A stretch of 27,767 bases of DNA, taken from Cellvibrionaceae bacterium. Its GTDB lineage: Bacteria; Pseudomonadota; Gammaproteobacteria; Pseudomonadales; Cellvibrionaceae. Positions 1 through 7,498 of this stretch are shown here, one piece after another. Location: NCBI GenBank assembly GCA_025800435.1, contig JAOXRV010000169.1:1-27767 (forward strand). The letters are read 5' to 3'. The translations under genes were made by a program, and so were the position numbers. Within the stretch, counting starts at the first letter, position 1. Every line of letters begins with the position of its first letter. The notes under the pieces were generated by a model that worked only from the letters and a program-made list of their open reading frames with translations, made no database searches and was not told where the DNA came from.

Positions 1-502
1 TATTGGGCAGCCGCGCCACTTCATCGCGCAGCTTTTCCGCCAGCTGGGTCAGGCGTTTTTCACCAACATCGCCATGCACCGCCAGGCGCATCATTTCATC
101 GCGGTAAATTGTTTGACGCACCACCGGCGGCTCGATACCCCGGGGCAGCGAGTTAACACTATCGACCCGCAGTTTTACCTCGTTCACGAAATCGGCAATA
201 TCCACCTGGGCCTTGGCGCGTACTCGAATTTGACCAAAGCCTTCGGCGGCAAGAGAATCGATGCGATCGACATCATCCAAGTCGCGCAGCGCCTCTTCAA
301 TACGCACCACCACTTGCTCTTCCACCTCCTGGGGCGCGGCACCCAACCAACCGACATTGACCTCGGCCTGGTTGGCGGCAAACGCGGGAAACACCTCGCG
401 CTCAACATTCACATAGCCCAGCACACCGGCCATAATAATGCCTATCATCAATAGATTGGCGGCAACCGGGTTTTTAACAAACCAGGGAATAATCTTATCC
501 AT
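1..502 (-). CDS. RND efflux permease, N-terminal part (cut by window edge)
   Basis: This is the first 167 or so codons of an inner-membrane RND (AcrB/MexB superfamily) proton-driven efflux permease. The gene starts at ATG 502-500 and runs off the left end of the window. The translation begins MDKIIPWFVKNPVAANLLMI, followed by a first transmembrane helix and then the periplasmic segment with EREVFPAF and APQEVEEQVVVRIEEAL, the hallmark start of the family's porter domain. It overlaps the stop codon of the upstream membrane fusion protein by 8 bases, so the two are translationally coupled and form one pump. No outer-membrane TolC-type gene is seen in the window. The substrate cannot be inferred from this fragment. 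Confidence 0.93.
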   Translation of the reverse strand, partial: MDKIIPWFVKNPVAANLLMIGIIMAGVLGYVNVEREVFPAFAANQAEVNVGWLGAAPQEVEEQVVVRIEEALRDLDDVDRIDSLAAEGFGQIRVRAKAQVDIADFVNEVKLRVDSVNSLPRGIEPPVVRQTIYRDEMMRLAVHGDVGEKRLTQLAEKLRDEVARLPN

Positions 503-1682
503 TTGCGCTCAGCTCCTTGGTCTGGGGCATGGTTGCGCTGGTTTTATCGCGGCTCATGGTATTGACCGCCATACCTTGACTGGGGTTGCGCAGGGGCGAC
601 ACCACCACCTGCTCGCCGGCCTGTACCGCACCGCGAATAAGTGCTCGCTCGGGGGATTTTTCAATCACCTGCACCTCGCGCACATCAAGGCGTTTATTTT
701 CATCGACCACATAAATTTTATTGCCGGCGCGCAGGGCCGCGCGGGGAATCGCCAAGGCCTGCTCTAAGGTCTCGCCGTAAACCTGGGCTTTAACATAGAG
801 ACCAACGGCCAGCGGGGTTTGCTGGGCATAGGGGTCTTTCACCTCGGCCAGGGCATAGACAAGGCGGGTGTTTTGATCAAAGGCGGCAGCGACGCGCGTT
901 AACTGCCCCTGCCAGGTTTTTAACTGGCCGCCGACAGTGGCACTAAGCTCTACCAGCGGTGCATTGTCGGCTTCGGCCACAAAGCCAATGGGTAAATTCA
1001 AAGACGCCAATTGACTGTCGCTTAGGGGCAGGCGCAATTTTACTTTATCGGTGGCAAAGGCTCGGCCCAATTTACTGCCGGCACCAATATACTGGCCGAT
1101 ATTGGCACTGATAGATTTTAAACGGCCGGCGAATGGCAGTGATATTTTTGTGCGTTTTAAATTCAGCTCGGCCTGGGCCAAATCGGCCTCGGCAGCTTTC
1201 AGATTGGCGGCCGCCTCGGCCAGCTGGGGCTTTTTAAGTGCCAGCGCCGAGGGATTTTTATAGCCTTTTAACTGCTGCCGCGCGACGGCCGCATCGGCCT
1301 CGGTTTGCTCTACCCGGGTGCGCGCTTCGGCCACCCTGGCCTGGGCGCGCTTGAGCGCCAATTGATAGTCGGCATCATCAATCCACAGCAGAGTTTGGCC
1401 CGCCTCAAAGCGGCCGCCCTCGATATATTCCGGGGATACCTTCTTAACCATGCCGCTGACCTGGCTGACCAGGTCGATTTCAGTGATGGGCTTTACCTCG
1501 GCCTGGGTGCGCACGCTCAGGGTAACCTGTTGGCTTGTTACTGACTCTACGAATAGGGACGGAGCTTGGCTGGCTTGTTCTTTTTTCTCGGGCTCTGGCT
1601 TGGTCAGGTTCAATACCGCCACGGCGGCAACCCCAAGGCCGATCACGGCGGCTGGGGCAATAAATTTTAGCAGGCGATTCAT
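495..1682 (-). CDS. RND efflux membrane fusion protein (periplasmic adaptor)
   Basis: This is a periplasmic adaptor (AcrA/MexA, HlyD-like family) that links an RND permease to an outer-membrane channel. I place the start at ATG 1682, giving 395 residues beginning MNRLLKFIAPAAVIGLGVAA, a signal anchor. An AGG lies 9 bases before this ATG. A longer reading from 1748 would put 22 untypical residues ahead of the anchor. After the anchor come a first lipoyl half (TQAEVKPITEIDLVSQVSG), a coiled-coil hairpin rich in Ala, Glu and Arg, the second lipoyl half (LPFAGRLKSISANIGQYIG) and a beta-barrel/MP domain. The stop overlaps the permease start. A small inverted repeat, ACTGCC-TTATT-GGCAGT (1705-1721), lies just upstream of the chosen start and could be a leader hairpin or operator. 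Confidence 0.92.
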   Translation of the reverse strand: MNRLLKFIAPAAVIGLGVAAVAVLNLTKPEPEKKEQASQAPSLFVESVTSQQVTLSVRTQAEVKPITEIDLVSQVSGMVKKVSPEYIEGGRFEAGQTLLWIDDADYQLALKRAQARVAEARTRVEQTEADAAVARQQLKGYKNPSALALKKPQLAEAAANLKAAEADLAQAELNLKRTKISLPFAGRLKSISANIGQYIGAGSKLGRAFATDKVKLRLPLSDSQLASLNLPIGFVAEADNAPLVELSATVGGQLKTWQGQLTRVAAAFDQNTRLVYALAEVKDPYAQQTPLAVGLYVKAQVYGETLEQALAIPRAALRAGNKIYVVDENKRLDVREVQVIEKSPERALIRGAVQAGEQVVVSPLRNPSQGMAVNTMSRDKTSATMPQTKELSANG

Positions 1683-1841
1683 TATTGGCATCCTGTAATC
1701 TGGGACTGCCTTATTGGCAGTTTGTAGATTAGACGAAAGTGCCGTCAAAAAGGTTGCACAAAAGTTAGGGCGAGTGATTTATTAGGTAAGCAGAGGCCGA
1801 CACAAATATTAGAAAATATAGATATATCGAAGCGTTTTATA

Positions 1842-2903
1842 TCATTTGGCTAAAAAGCCAGAAATTGCCTGAATCAACTGCTCGGTTTGCGCCAGGGTGC
1901 CAACGGTAATCCGCAGGCCCACGCGGCCATTCAGATCGGCTTTGGGGCGCACCAGAATACCGTCAGCGGCCAGCGCCTCGGCCATGGCCTCGGGCTGCTC
2001 GGGAAAGGCCCACAGATAATTGGCGGCGGAGGGCCAGTAATCGACACCTCGCTCATCGAGAAAACGCTCCAACAGCGGCTTAGCCTCGTCCATAACCTCA
2101 CGCACGTAAGTGCGGGTATACTCGGGTGAATCCAGTGCCGCGCTGGCAGCAACGATAGCCATTTGATTAATATCGTAGGGCCCGCGCACATTCAGTAGGG
2201 TTTGAATATTCTGCGGCGCCGACAGCAGATAGCCGAAACGCAGTGATGGTAAACCCCAGGTTTTGGAAAAGGTGCGGGTAATCACAATATTGCTATATTT
2301 TGTCAGCAGGCTGGCGCAGCTGGCAGCGCTGTACTCGTAGTAGCACTCGTCGATTAAGATCGCCGCCTCGGGCGCGGCCTCGGCAATGCGAGCAATCCCG
2401 GCGTTATCCACCAAAGTGCCACAGGGGTTATTGGGGTTGGCAATAACAATTACCCGAGTAGCCGCAGTAATGGCGGCCAACACTTCTTCAAGCGGGTAGC
2501 CACGCTCGCGACTGTAGGCCGGGCTGACAATCTTTAAGCCCTCGACCTTGGCCACTTGCTCATACATGGCGAAGCTCGGCTGGGGAATAATAATCTCGCC
2601 ATCGGCCTGGGCGGCAGCGCGAATAATCAGCTCGATACCTTGGTCGGAGCCATTGCTGAGCATCACCTGGTTTTCATCAACGCAGCAATAGTTCGCCAGG
2701 CGCTGGCAGATATTCCCATAAAAGGGGTACTGCTGCAGGCGATCCGTTTCAATATAATCGATGAGGGCCTGTTTAATGGGCGCACTGATGGGAATGGTGC
2801 GCTCATTAAAATCCAGCAGGGTGTAGTCGTCCGGGTTGCGCCCTTCCAGCGGCGGCTGATAGGCACTCATGGCTTCGATATGCGCTTTAAAAATTCCCAT
2901 CAT
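1842..2903 (-). CDS. HisC-like PLP-dependent aminotransferase (histidinol-phosphate aminotransferase family)
   Basis: A 353-residue fold-type I aminotransferase of the HisC branch, which transfers an amino group between histidinol phosphate (or an aromatic amino acid) and 2-oxoglutarate. Visible landmarks are SNGSDQGIE (83-91), NPNNP (156-160), Asp185 and Tyr188 in DECYYEY, the PLP lysine Lys214 in TFSKTWGLPSLRFGY, Arg222, and the substrate-carboxylate Arg331 in LRITVG. The length is normal for HisC. The ATGATG start overlaps the proB stop (ATGA), so it is coupled to proB, not to other his genes. That setting leaves the true substrate open: histidine biosynthesis, an aromatic transaminase or a proline-related keto acid are all possible, so I give no gene symbol. 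Confidence 0.88.
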   Translation of the reverse strand: MMGIFKAHIEAMSAYQPPLEGRNPDDYTLLDFNERTIPISAPIKQALIDYIETDRLQQYPFYGNICQRLANYCCVDENQVMLSNGSDQGIELIIRAAAQADGEIIIPQPSFAMYEQVAKVEGLKIVSPAYSRERGYPLEEVLAAITAATRVIVIANPNNPCGTLVDNAGIARIAEAAPEAAILIDECYYEYSAASCASLLTKYSNIVITRTFSKTWGLPSLRFGYLLSAPQNIQTLLNVRGPYDINQMAIVAASAALDSPEYTRTYVREVMDEAKPLLERFLDERGVDYWPSAANYLWAFPEQPEAMAEALAADGILVRPKADLNGRVGLRITVGTLAQTEQLIQAISGFLAK

Positions 2904-4030
2904 CCCCGCCCTTCACTCAAAACCAAGTTATCCCGGTGGATCAACTCGTCATCGCCACCGTAGCCCAGAATGGCTTCAATCTGCTCGCTGGGCTTACCGA
3001 TAATACGGCGGGCCTCATCGCTGTTGTAATTGACCAGGCCGCGAGCAATTTCTTCGCCGGCCTGGTTACAGCACAGCACCAGCTCGCCGCGGGTAAATTC
3101 ACCGACCACGGCGGTTACCCCCACCGGCAGTAAACTTTTGCCCTGGCTACATAACACCCGGCTGGCCCCGGCGTCGAGACTGAGCCGACCCTTGGCCTGC
3201 AAATGACCGGCCAGCCATTGTTTGCGCGCTGCATCCGGGCGCCGGTCGGCCAATAATAAAGTGCCCAGCTCAGCACCCGTGCGCAACTCGGTCAGCACTC
3301 GCGGCAGGCGTCCACCGACAATCACCGTATGGGCGCCGGAACGGGCCGCCGTTTTGGCGGCGCGCACCTTGGTTTTCATACCGCCGCGGCCGAGTTTGCC
3401 ACCACCCCCGGCCTTGGCCTCTAAGCTGCCATCGGCGACACTGGCCTGGCCGATCAGTTTGGCCCCAGGGTTGCTGCGCGGGTCACTGTCGTACATACCG
3501 TCTTGATCGGTCAAGATCACCAACACTTCGGCTTCGACCAAATTGGCCACCAGCGCGCCCAGGGTATCGTTATCGCCAAAGCGAATTTCATCGGTAACCA
3601 CGGTGTCGTTTTCGTTAACGATGGGCACCACCCCCAGGCTTAACAGGGTGTTTAATGTCGAGCGCGAATTTAAATAACGCTCGCGGCTGGAGAGGTCGTC
3701 GTGGTCGAGCAGCACCTGGGCAGTCTGCAAATCATATTGCTGAAATTCTTGCTGGTAGGTCTGCACCAAACCAGCCTGGCCCACCGCCGCGGCGGCCTGC
3801 AAGTCATGAATCGAGCTGGGTCGGCTAGCCCAACCCAGGCGCGTCATACCGGCGGCCACTGCACCGGAGGAAACCAGCACAATTTCCAGCCCCTGCTGGC
3901 GCAGCTGGGCCAATTGCTCGACCCAGCGACCGATAGCGGCCTCATCCAGGCCACGGCCATCATTGGTCAATAGGGCACTGCCGATTTTTACTACCCAGCG
4001 CCGGCTTGTTGTTAATAAATTGCGGCTCAT
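2900..4030 (-). CDS. proB: Glutamate 5-kinase
   Basis: ProB phosphorylates L-glutamate to gamma-glutamyl phosphate with ATP, the first and feedback-inhibited step of proline synthesis in the cytoplasm. The 376-residue protein has the amino-acid-kinase domain with VVKIGSALLT (Lys15), SSGAVAAG (54-61), NENDTV (139-144), FGDNDTLGALVA (151-162) and LTDQDGMYDSDPR (173-185). A C-terminal PUA domain spans about 281-360 (REL-rich GEFTRGELVLC, then DEARRIIGKPSEQI). Length and order match the family. It lies 73 bases downstream of obgE, the usual gammaproteobacterial order, and overlaps the HisC-like gene by 4 bases. The Shine-Dalgarno before ATG 4030 is weak. Confidence 0.97.
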   Translation of the reverse strand: MSRNLLTTSRRWVVKIGSALLTNDGRGLDEAAIGRWVEQLAQLRQQGLEIVLVSSGAVAAGMTRLGWASRPSSIHDLQAAAAVGQAGLVQTYQQEFQQYDLQTAQVLLDHDDLSSRERYLNSRSTLNTLLSLGVVPIVNENDTVVTDEIRFGDNDTLGALVANLVEAEVLVILTDQDGMYDSDPRSNPGAKLIGQASVADGSLEAKAGGGGKLGRGGMKTKVRAAKTAARSGAHTVIVGGRLPRVLTELRTGAELGTLLLADRRPDAARKQWLAGHLQAKGRLSLDAGASRVLCSQGKSLLPVGVTAVVGEFTRGELVLCCNQAGEEIARGLVNYNSDEARRIIGKPSEQIEAILGYGGDDELIHRDNLVLSEGRG

Positions 4031-4061
4031 TGTCTTTGCTATGGATATTTTTTACGGTTTT

Positions 4062-4099
4062 AATTGCCCGCCATTCCCGCCTTCGCCGGGATGACGAAA
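4062..4099. repeat. IPAFAGMT-type intergenic repeat fragment
   Basis: The obgE-proB gap holds CCATTCCCGCCTTCGCCGGG followed by ATGACG. One frame reads AIPAFAGMT, the signature of a short palindromic repeat scattered through many proteobacterial genomes (known family feature). GGGAT..ATTCCC arms can pair. A similar start (CCGTCATGCCCGCGAACGCG) occurs at 10886-10905 after fabB. Assignment is by resemblance only. Confidence 0.5.
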
Positions 4100-4103
4100 C
4101 GTC

Positions 4104-5306
4104 CTAGGGCACATACTCGACATCTACATCGTAGTCGTCATCGTCCCAATCATCGTCATCATCGCCCTGCTTGGCGGCCAGGCGCTCGGCACGATGGCGC
4201 TCGCGCAGCTCTTCGATCCGATCGCGGGCCTCTTCCTGCATTTTGGCCTGTAACGCCAGCTCGGCCTCGACCAGTTCGGGCTGAGCTTTTTCGCTCTCCC
4301 AGCACTCTTCGAGGTGCTCCAAAATTTGGTTACACATTTCGTGGGTGCCGGTTTTATTAATGGCGGCAATTTTAAATACCGGCCCCTGCCAATTGAGGCG
4401 CTCAATCACCGCCTGGCAAGCGGCCTCGGCTTCGTCCTCGGGCAGCATATCCAGCTTATTGAGCACCAACCAGCGGGGTCGCTCGGCCAGGGTGGGGCTA
4501 AAGCGCTCCAGCTCTTGCACAATGGTTTCTGCATTTTCGGCCGGGGTAGTGCCGTCGTAGGGGCACATATCCACCAGGTGCAAAAGAATACGGCAGCGGG
4601 TTAAGTGCTTTAAAAAACGAATGCCCAGGCCCGCCCCTTCGGCGGCGCCCTCGATCAAACCGGGAATATCGGCCACCACAAAACTGCGGTGATCGTGCAC
4701 CTTAACCACACCCAGGTTGGGCACCAAGGTGGTAAAGGGATAGTTGGCGACCTTGGGCTTGGCCGAGGAGATGGCCCGAATCAGGGTCGACTTGCCCGCA
4801 TTGGGCAAGCCCAGCAGGCCCACATCGGCAAGCACTTTTAGTTCGAGTTTTAAATTGCGCTGCTCGCCGGGCTTACCCGGACTGGTTTGGCGCGGGGCGC
4901 GGTTAACGCTGGATTTAAAGCGGGTATTGCCAAGCCCGTGCCAGCCGCCCTTGGCCACCAACAGGCGGTCGCCGGCTTTGCGCAGATCGCCCAGCACCTC
5001 CTCGGTATCCATATCGATGGCGGTGGTGCCCACCGGTACTTTTAACACCATATCACTGCCCTTGGCGCCGGTGCAGTTACCGCCGCGCCCAGGCTGGCCA
5101 TGCTCGGCCCGGTACTTGGGCTGGTAGCGGTAATCCACCAGGGTGTTTAGGTTATCGTCGGCCTCAAGGTAGACGCTGCCGCCGTCGCCACCGTCGCCAC
5201 CGTCGGGGCCACCTTTGGCGACAAATTTCTCGCGCCAAAAACTCAGGCAGCCGTTGCCACCGTTACCGGCCTGGACAAAAATTGGGGCCTCATCGACAAA
5301 CTTCAC
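4104..5306 (-). CDS. obgE: Obg-family GTPase ObgE/CgtA
   Basis: ObgE is an essential GTPase that binds the 50S subunit and acts in late ribosome assembly, the stringent response and chromosome segregation. The 400-residue protein has the glycine-rich Obg domain (about 1-158, with NGGNGC and GGPDGGDGGDGGSV). The GTPase domain follows: G1 GLPNAGKST (166-174), switch I YPFTTL, G3 DIPG (213-216) and G4 NKLD (283-286). The usual G5 SA is replaced by AAINKTGT near 314. A charged helix and an acidic tail (381-400, nearly all Asp) close the protein; such tails are common in gammaproteobacterial ObgE. The start is GTG (5306-5304), supported by a GGAG 6 bases upstream. It is separated from rpmA by a terminator, so it probably has its own promoter. 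Confidence 0.97.
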   Translation of the reverse strand: MKFVDEAPIFVQAGNGGNGCLSFWREKFVAKGGPDGGDGGDGGSVYLEADDNLNTLVDYRYQPKYRAEHGQPGRGGNCTGAKGSDMVLKVPVGTTAIDMDTEEVLGDLRKAGDRLLVAKGGWHGLGNTRFKSSVNRAPRQTSPGKPGEQRNLKLELKVLADVGLLGLPNAGKSTLIRAISSAKPKVANYPFTTLVPNLGVVKVHDHRSFVVADIPGLIEGAAEGAGLGIRFLKHLTRCRILLHLVDMCPYDGTTPAENAETIVQELERFSPTLAERPRWLVLNKLDMLPEDEAEAACQAVIERLNWQGPVFKIAAINKTGTHEMCNQILEHLEECWESEKAQPELVEAELALQAKMQEEARDRIEELRERHRAERLAAKQGDDDDDWDDDDYDVDVEYVP

Positions 5307-5390
5307 AATTACTCCGCGCCATCTCGGCAGCTAGGGTTTAAATAGGTCTTCTCTCGGTATTGGCGCGAATGCGGCAATCCATTTATCTGT

Positions 5391-5420
5391 GCAATCACTA
5401 CAGGGCAATCATACTACAGG
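5391..5420. repeat. Short imperfect tandem repeat upstream of obgE
   Basis: Two adjoining copies are seen: GCAATCACTACAGG (5391-5404) and GCAATCATACTACAGG (5405-5420), differing by a 2-base insertion. On the minus strand the second copy contains TATGAT (5413-5408), a fair -10 hexamer for obgE, although no good -35 lies 16-18 bases upstream. A regulator site or a chance duplication are both possible. Confidence 0.45.
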
Positions 5421-5460
5421 GCCCCAAGACCTTGCTAAATTAGGGCCGTGCTAAAAATGC

Positions 5461-5491
5461 AAAAAGCCCCATCCAGGGGATGAGGCTTTTT
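5461..5491 (-). terminator. Rho-independent terminator after rpmA
   Basis: A 14-base stem (5461-5474 with 5478-5491, one G-T wobble) with a 3-base loop lies 43 bases past the rpmA stop. On the minus strand it reads GCCTCATCC..GGATGGGGC followed by TTTTTGCATTTTT. It separates rplU-rpmA from obgE transcription. The A-run on the other side gives a T-run on plus as well, so it may work in both directions. Confidence 0.85.
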
Positions 5492-5534
5492 CAGTTTGGT
5501 ACTAGCCACCTAAGGGGCTAGCCAAGGCCGGCAA

Positions 5535-5792
5535 TTAAGCAGCGGTGATGCTGACAAATTTGCGGTTTTTAGGGCCTTTAACTTCAAACTTAACCTGACC
5601 GTCGGCTTTGGCGAACAGGGTGTGATCCTTGCCCATGCCGACGTTGTCACCAGCGTGGAACTTGGTGCCACGCTGACGAACCAGGATATTACCTGCTAAA
5701 ACTTCTTGGCCACCGAAACGCTTAACACCAAGGCGTTTACTTTCCGAATCGCGACCGTTACGAGTACTACCACCAGCTTTTTTGTGAGCCAT
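5535..5792 (-). CDS. rpmA: 50S ribosomal protein L27
   Basis: L27 sits at the peptidyl-transferase centre of the large subunit and its N-terminus reaches the P-site tRNA. The 85-residue sequence starts MAHKKAGGSTRNGRDSESKR, without the N-terminal extension cleaved in Firmicutes. It carries the conserved RFGGQEVLAGNILVRQRGT and HAGDNVGMGKDHTLFA blocks. Length and sequence are standard. It follows rplU by 91 bases in the normal operon order. That gap contains a 7-base inverted repeat TTAGGCC/GGCCTAA (5808-5814, 5847-5853), which could be a processing or stability hairpin. Confidence 0.98.
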   Translation of the reverse strand: MAHKKAGGSTRNGRDSESKRLGVKRFGGQEVLAGNILVRQRGTKFHAGDNVGMGKDHTLFAKADGQVKFEVKGPKNRKFVSITAA

Positions 5793-5883
5793 GATAATCT
5801 TCCTCTGTTAGGCCTTACTTTAGATTTATGTGCCCAGCGCTCACGGGGCCTAAAGCAAAGCGAATTGATCGAATGGTATTAGC

Positions 5884-6195
5884 TTAGCCTTTAATACCGG
5901 TGATTTTTACCTCGGTGTACCACTGACGGTGACCTTGGCGTTTCATGTGGTGCTTGCGACGACGGAATTTGATGATGGTTACCTTGTCACCGCGACCGTG
6001 GCTGATCACCTCGGCGCTTACTTTGGCACCGGCCACCAGGGGCTCACCAATCTTGATGTCGTCACCGTTGGCAACCATTAAAACCTCGTCAAAATCGATG
6101 GTTTCGCCGGTGGCCACTTCAATTTTTTCCAGCTTCAGGGTTTCGCCTTCCACTACACGGTGCTGTTTACCACCGCTTTTAATTACAGCGTACAT
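5884..6195 (-). CDS. rplU: 50S ribosomal protein L21
   Basis: L21 binds 23S rRNA in the large subunit. The protein of 103 residues begins MYAVIKSGGKQHRVVEGE and includes VKFRRRKHHMKRQGHRQ-type C-terminal RNA-binding sequence (here IKFRRRKHHMKRQGHRQWYT). I use ATG 6195, the universal MYAV start; an in-frame ATG four codons upstream is less likely. It is the first gene of rplU-rpmA and diverges from ispB, the usual gammaproteobacterial arrangement. Confidence 0.98.
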   Translation of the reverse strand: MYAVIKSGGKQHRVVEGETLKLEKIEVATGETIDFDEVLMVANGDDIKIGEPLVAGAKVSAEVISHGRGDKVTIIKFRRRKHHMKRQGHRQWYTEVKITGIKG

Positions 6196-6366
6196 TGTAT
6201 GCTCCAATGGTGTTGCTACCGGTTTGGGCTATTCCCGACCGGTTCGCATCGGACGGCACGAAGCAGCTAAGCTATTGATTTATAGGCAAATACAATCAGC
6301 TTTTGCTTTTAAAACTGCTGGCCAACTCCAGCGGTTCTCAGGGCTTGCGCCGTATAAAGGGCGGGC

Positions 6367-6395
6367 ATTCTACTGCATTTGGGGCCGGGCAACAA
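6367..6395 (-). promoter_or_regulatory. Candidate sigma-70 promoter of rplU-rpmA
   Basis: On the minus strand TTGTTG (6395-6390) and TAGAAT (6372-6367) are separated by 17 bases. Transcription would start near 6360, leaving a leader of about 165 bases before rplU. The -10 is good and the -35 only half matches. Long leaders can host ribosomal-protein autoregulation, but I see no known leader motif here. Confidence 0.5.
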
Positions 6396-6427
6396 GCTTT
6401 TATGCCTGTAAAATCAACAGCCTAGCC

Positions 6428-6456
6428 TTGAGCAAATGCCCCCGCGCTGCTAGGAT
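6428..6456 (+). promoter_or_regulatory. Candidate sigma-70 promoter of ispB
   Basis: TTGAGC (6428-6433) and TAGGAT (6451-6456) are spaced 17 bases. The predicted start near 6463 gives a leader of about 27 bases. This promoter and the rplU promoter point away from each other within about 60 bases. Confidence 0.5.
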
Positions 6457-6489
6457 CGCGCCTTTGATGTACAACCTAAGGCTTACACT

Positions 6490-7452
6490 ATGCTGCCCTT
6501 CCACCAAGTGGTTAAAGATGACTTCTCTGAGGTTAACCAGCTGATTATCGATCAGCTTCACTCCGATGTGGGTCTGGTGGAAAATATTGGCCACTATATT
6601 GTCGATGCCGGCGGCAAGCGCCTGCGCCCGCTGCTGGTACTGCTGTGCGCCCAAGCCCTGGGCTATGGCCACAAGCGCCATATTGAGCTGGCCGCTATTA
6701 TCGAATTTATTCACACCGCCACCCTATTGCACGACGATGTGGTAGACGTGAGCGCCCTGCGCCGGGGCCGGCCCACCGCCAATGCCCAGTGGGGCAATGC
6801 CCCCAGCGTGCTGGTGGGTGACTTTCTCTACTCCCGCGCCTTTCAGATGCTGGTGGCCATCGGCAGTATGGACATTATGGCAATCATGTCCAACACCACC
6901 AACACCATCTCCGAGGGCGAGGTGCAGCAGCTGGTCAACGCCAAGGACCCGAGCGTGGATGAGGCCAACTACTTTACCGTTATCCACAAAAAAACCGGCG
7001 CCTTATTTGAGGCCGCCTGTGAAACCGCCGCAGTACTGAGCGAGGCCAGCGCCACCCAGCGCGATGCCCTGCGCCAGTACGGCTACCACCTGGGCCTGGC
7101 CTTTCAACTGGTGGACGATGTGTTGGACTACGAGGGCGACGCCGAGGCCCTGGGTAAAAACGTGGGTGACGACCTGGCCGAGGGCAAGCCCACCTTGCCG
7201 CTGATATACGCCATGGCCAATAGCGACAAGGCCAGCAGCGAGATGATTGCCGAGGCGATTCGCCAGGGCTCGGTGGAACAGTTAGACGCGGTGGTAGCGG
7301 CGGTAAAAAGCTGCGGTGCCATCGACTACACCCAAGCCTGTGCCCAGCAGCAGGTCGAGCAGGCCAAGGCTCAACTCGACAGCGTACCGGACTCTCCCTA
7401 TAAAAAGGCCCTTAGCCAGCTGGCCGACTTTGCCATTGGGCGCAATCACTAG
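6490..7452 (+). CDS. ispB: Octaprenyl (polyprenyl) diphosphate synthase
   Basis: IspB elongates farnesyl diphosphate with isopentenyl diphosphate to make the ubiquinone/menaquinone side chain. The 320-residue trans-prenyltransferase has GGKRLRP (41-47), the first aspartate motif LLHDDVVD (Asp82, 83, 86) followed by RRGRPTAN, KTG (168-170), and the second motif FQLVDDVLDY (Asp209, 210, 213) followed by GKNVGDDLAEGKPTLPLIY. Length and motifs match IspB. The final chain length (C40 or other) cannot be read from sequence. It diverges from rplU and converges on the phosphomannomutase gene, with only 46 bases between stops and no clear terminator. Confidence 0.95.
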   Translation: MLPFHQVVKDDFSEVNQLIIDQLHSDVGLVENIGHYIVDAGGKRLRPLLVLLCAQALGYGHKRHIELAAIIEFIHTATLLHDDVVDVSALRRGRPTANAQWGNAPSVLVGDFLYSRAFQMLVAIGSMDIMAIMSNTTNTISEGEVQQLVNAKDPSVDEANYFTVIHKKTGALFEAACETAAVLSEASATQRDALRQYGYHLGLAFQLVDDVLDYEGDAEALGKNVGDDLAEGKPTLPLIYAMANSDKASSEMIAEAIRQGSVEQLDAVVAAVKSCGAIDYTQACAQQQVEQAKAQLDSVPDSPYKKALSQLADFAIGRNH

Positions 7453-7498
7453 CGCACTGAGCCAGGGCACATCTGAATAATTCGGTGATACTCGGCGG

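Noticed and set aside
6196..6366. Ribosomal-protein leader RNA upstream of rplU
   Set aside because: The predicted leader is long and has an ACCGGT pair, but I see no match to a known L21 leader, so it is not listed as an RNA feature.
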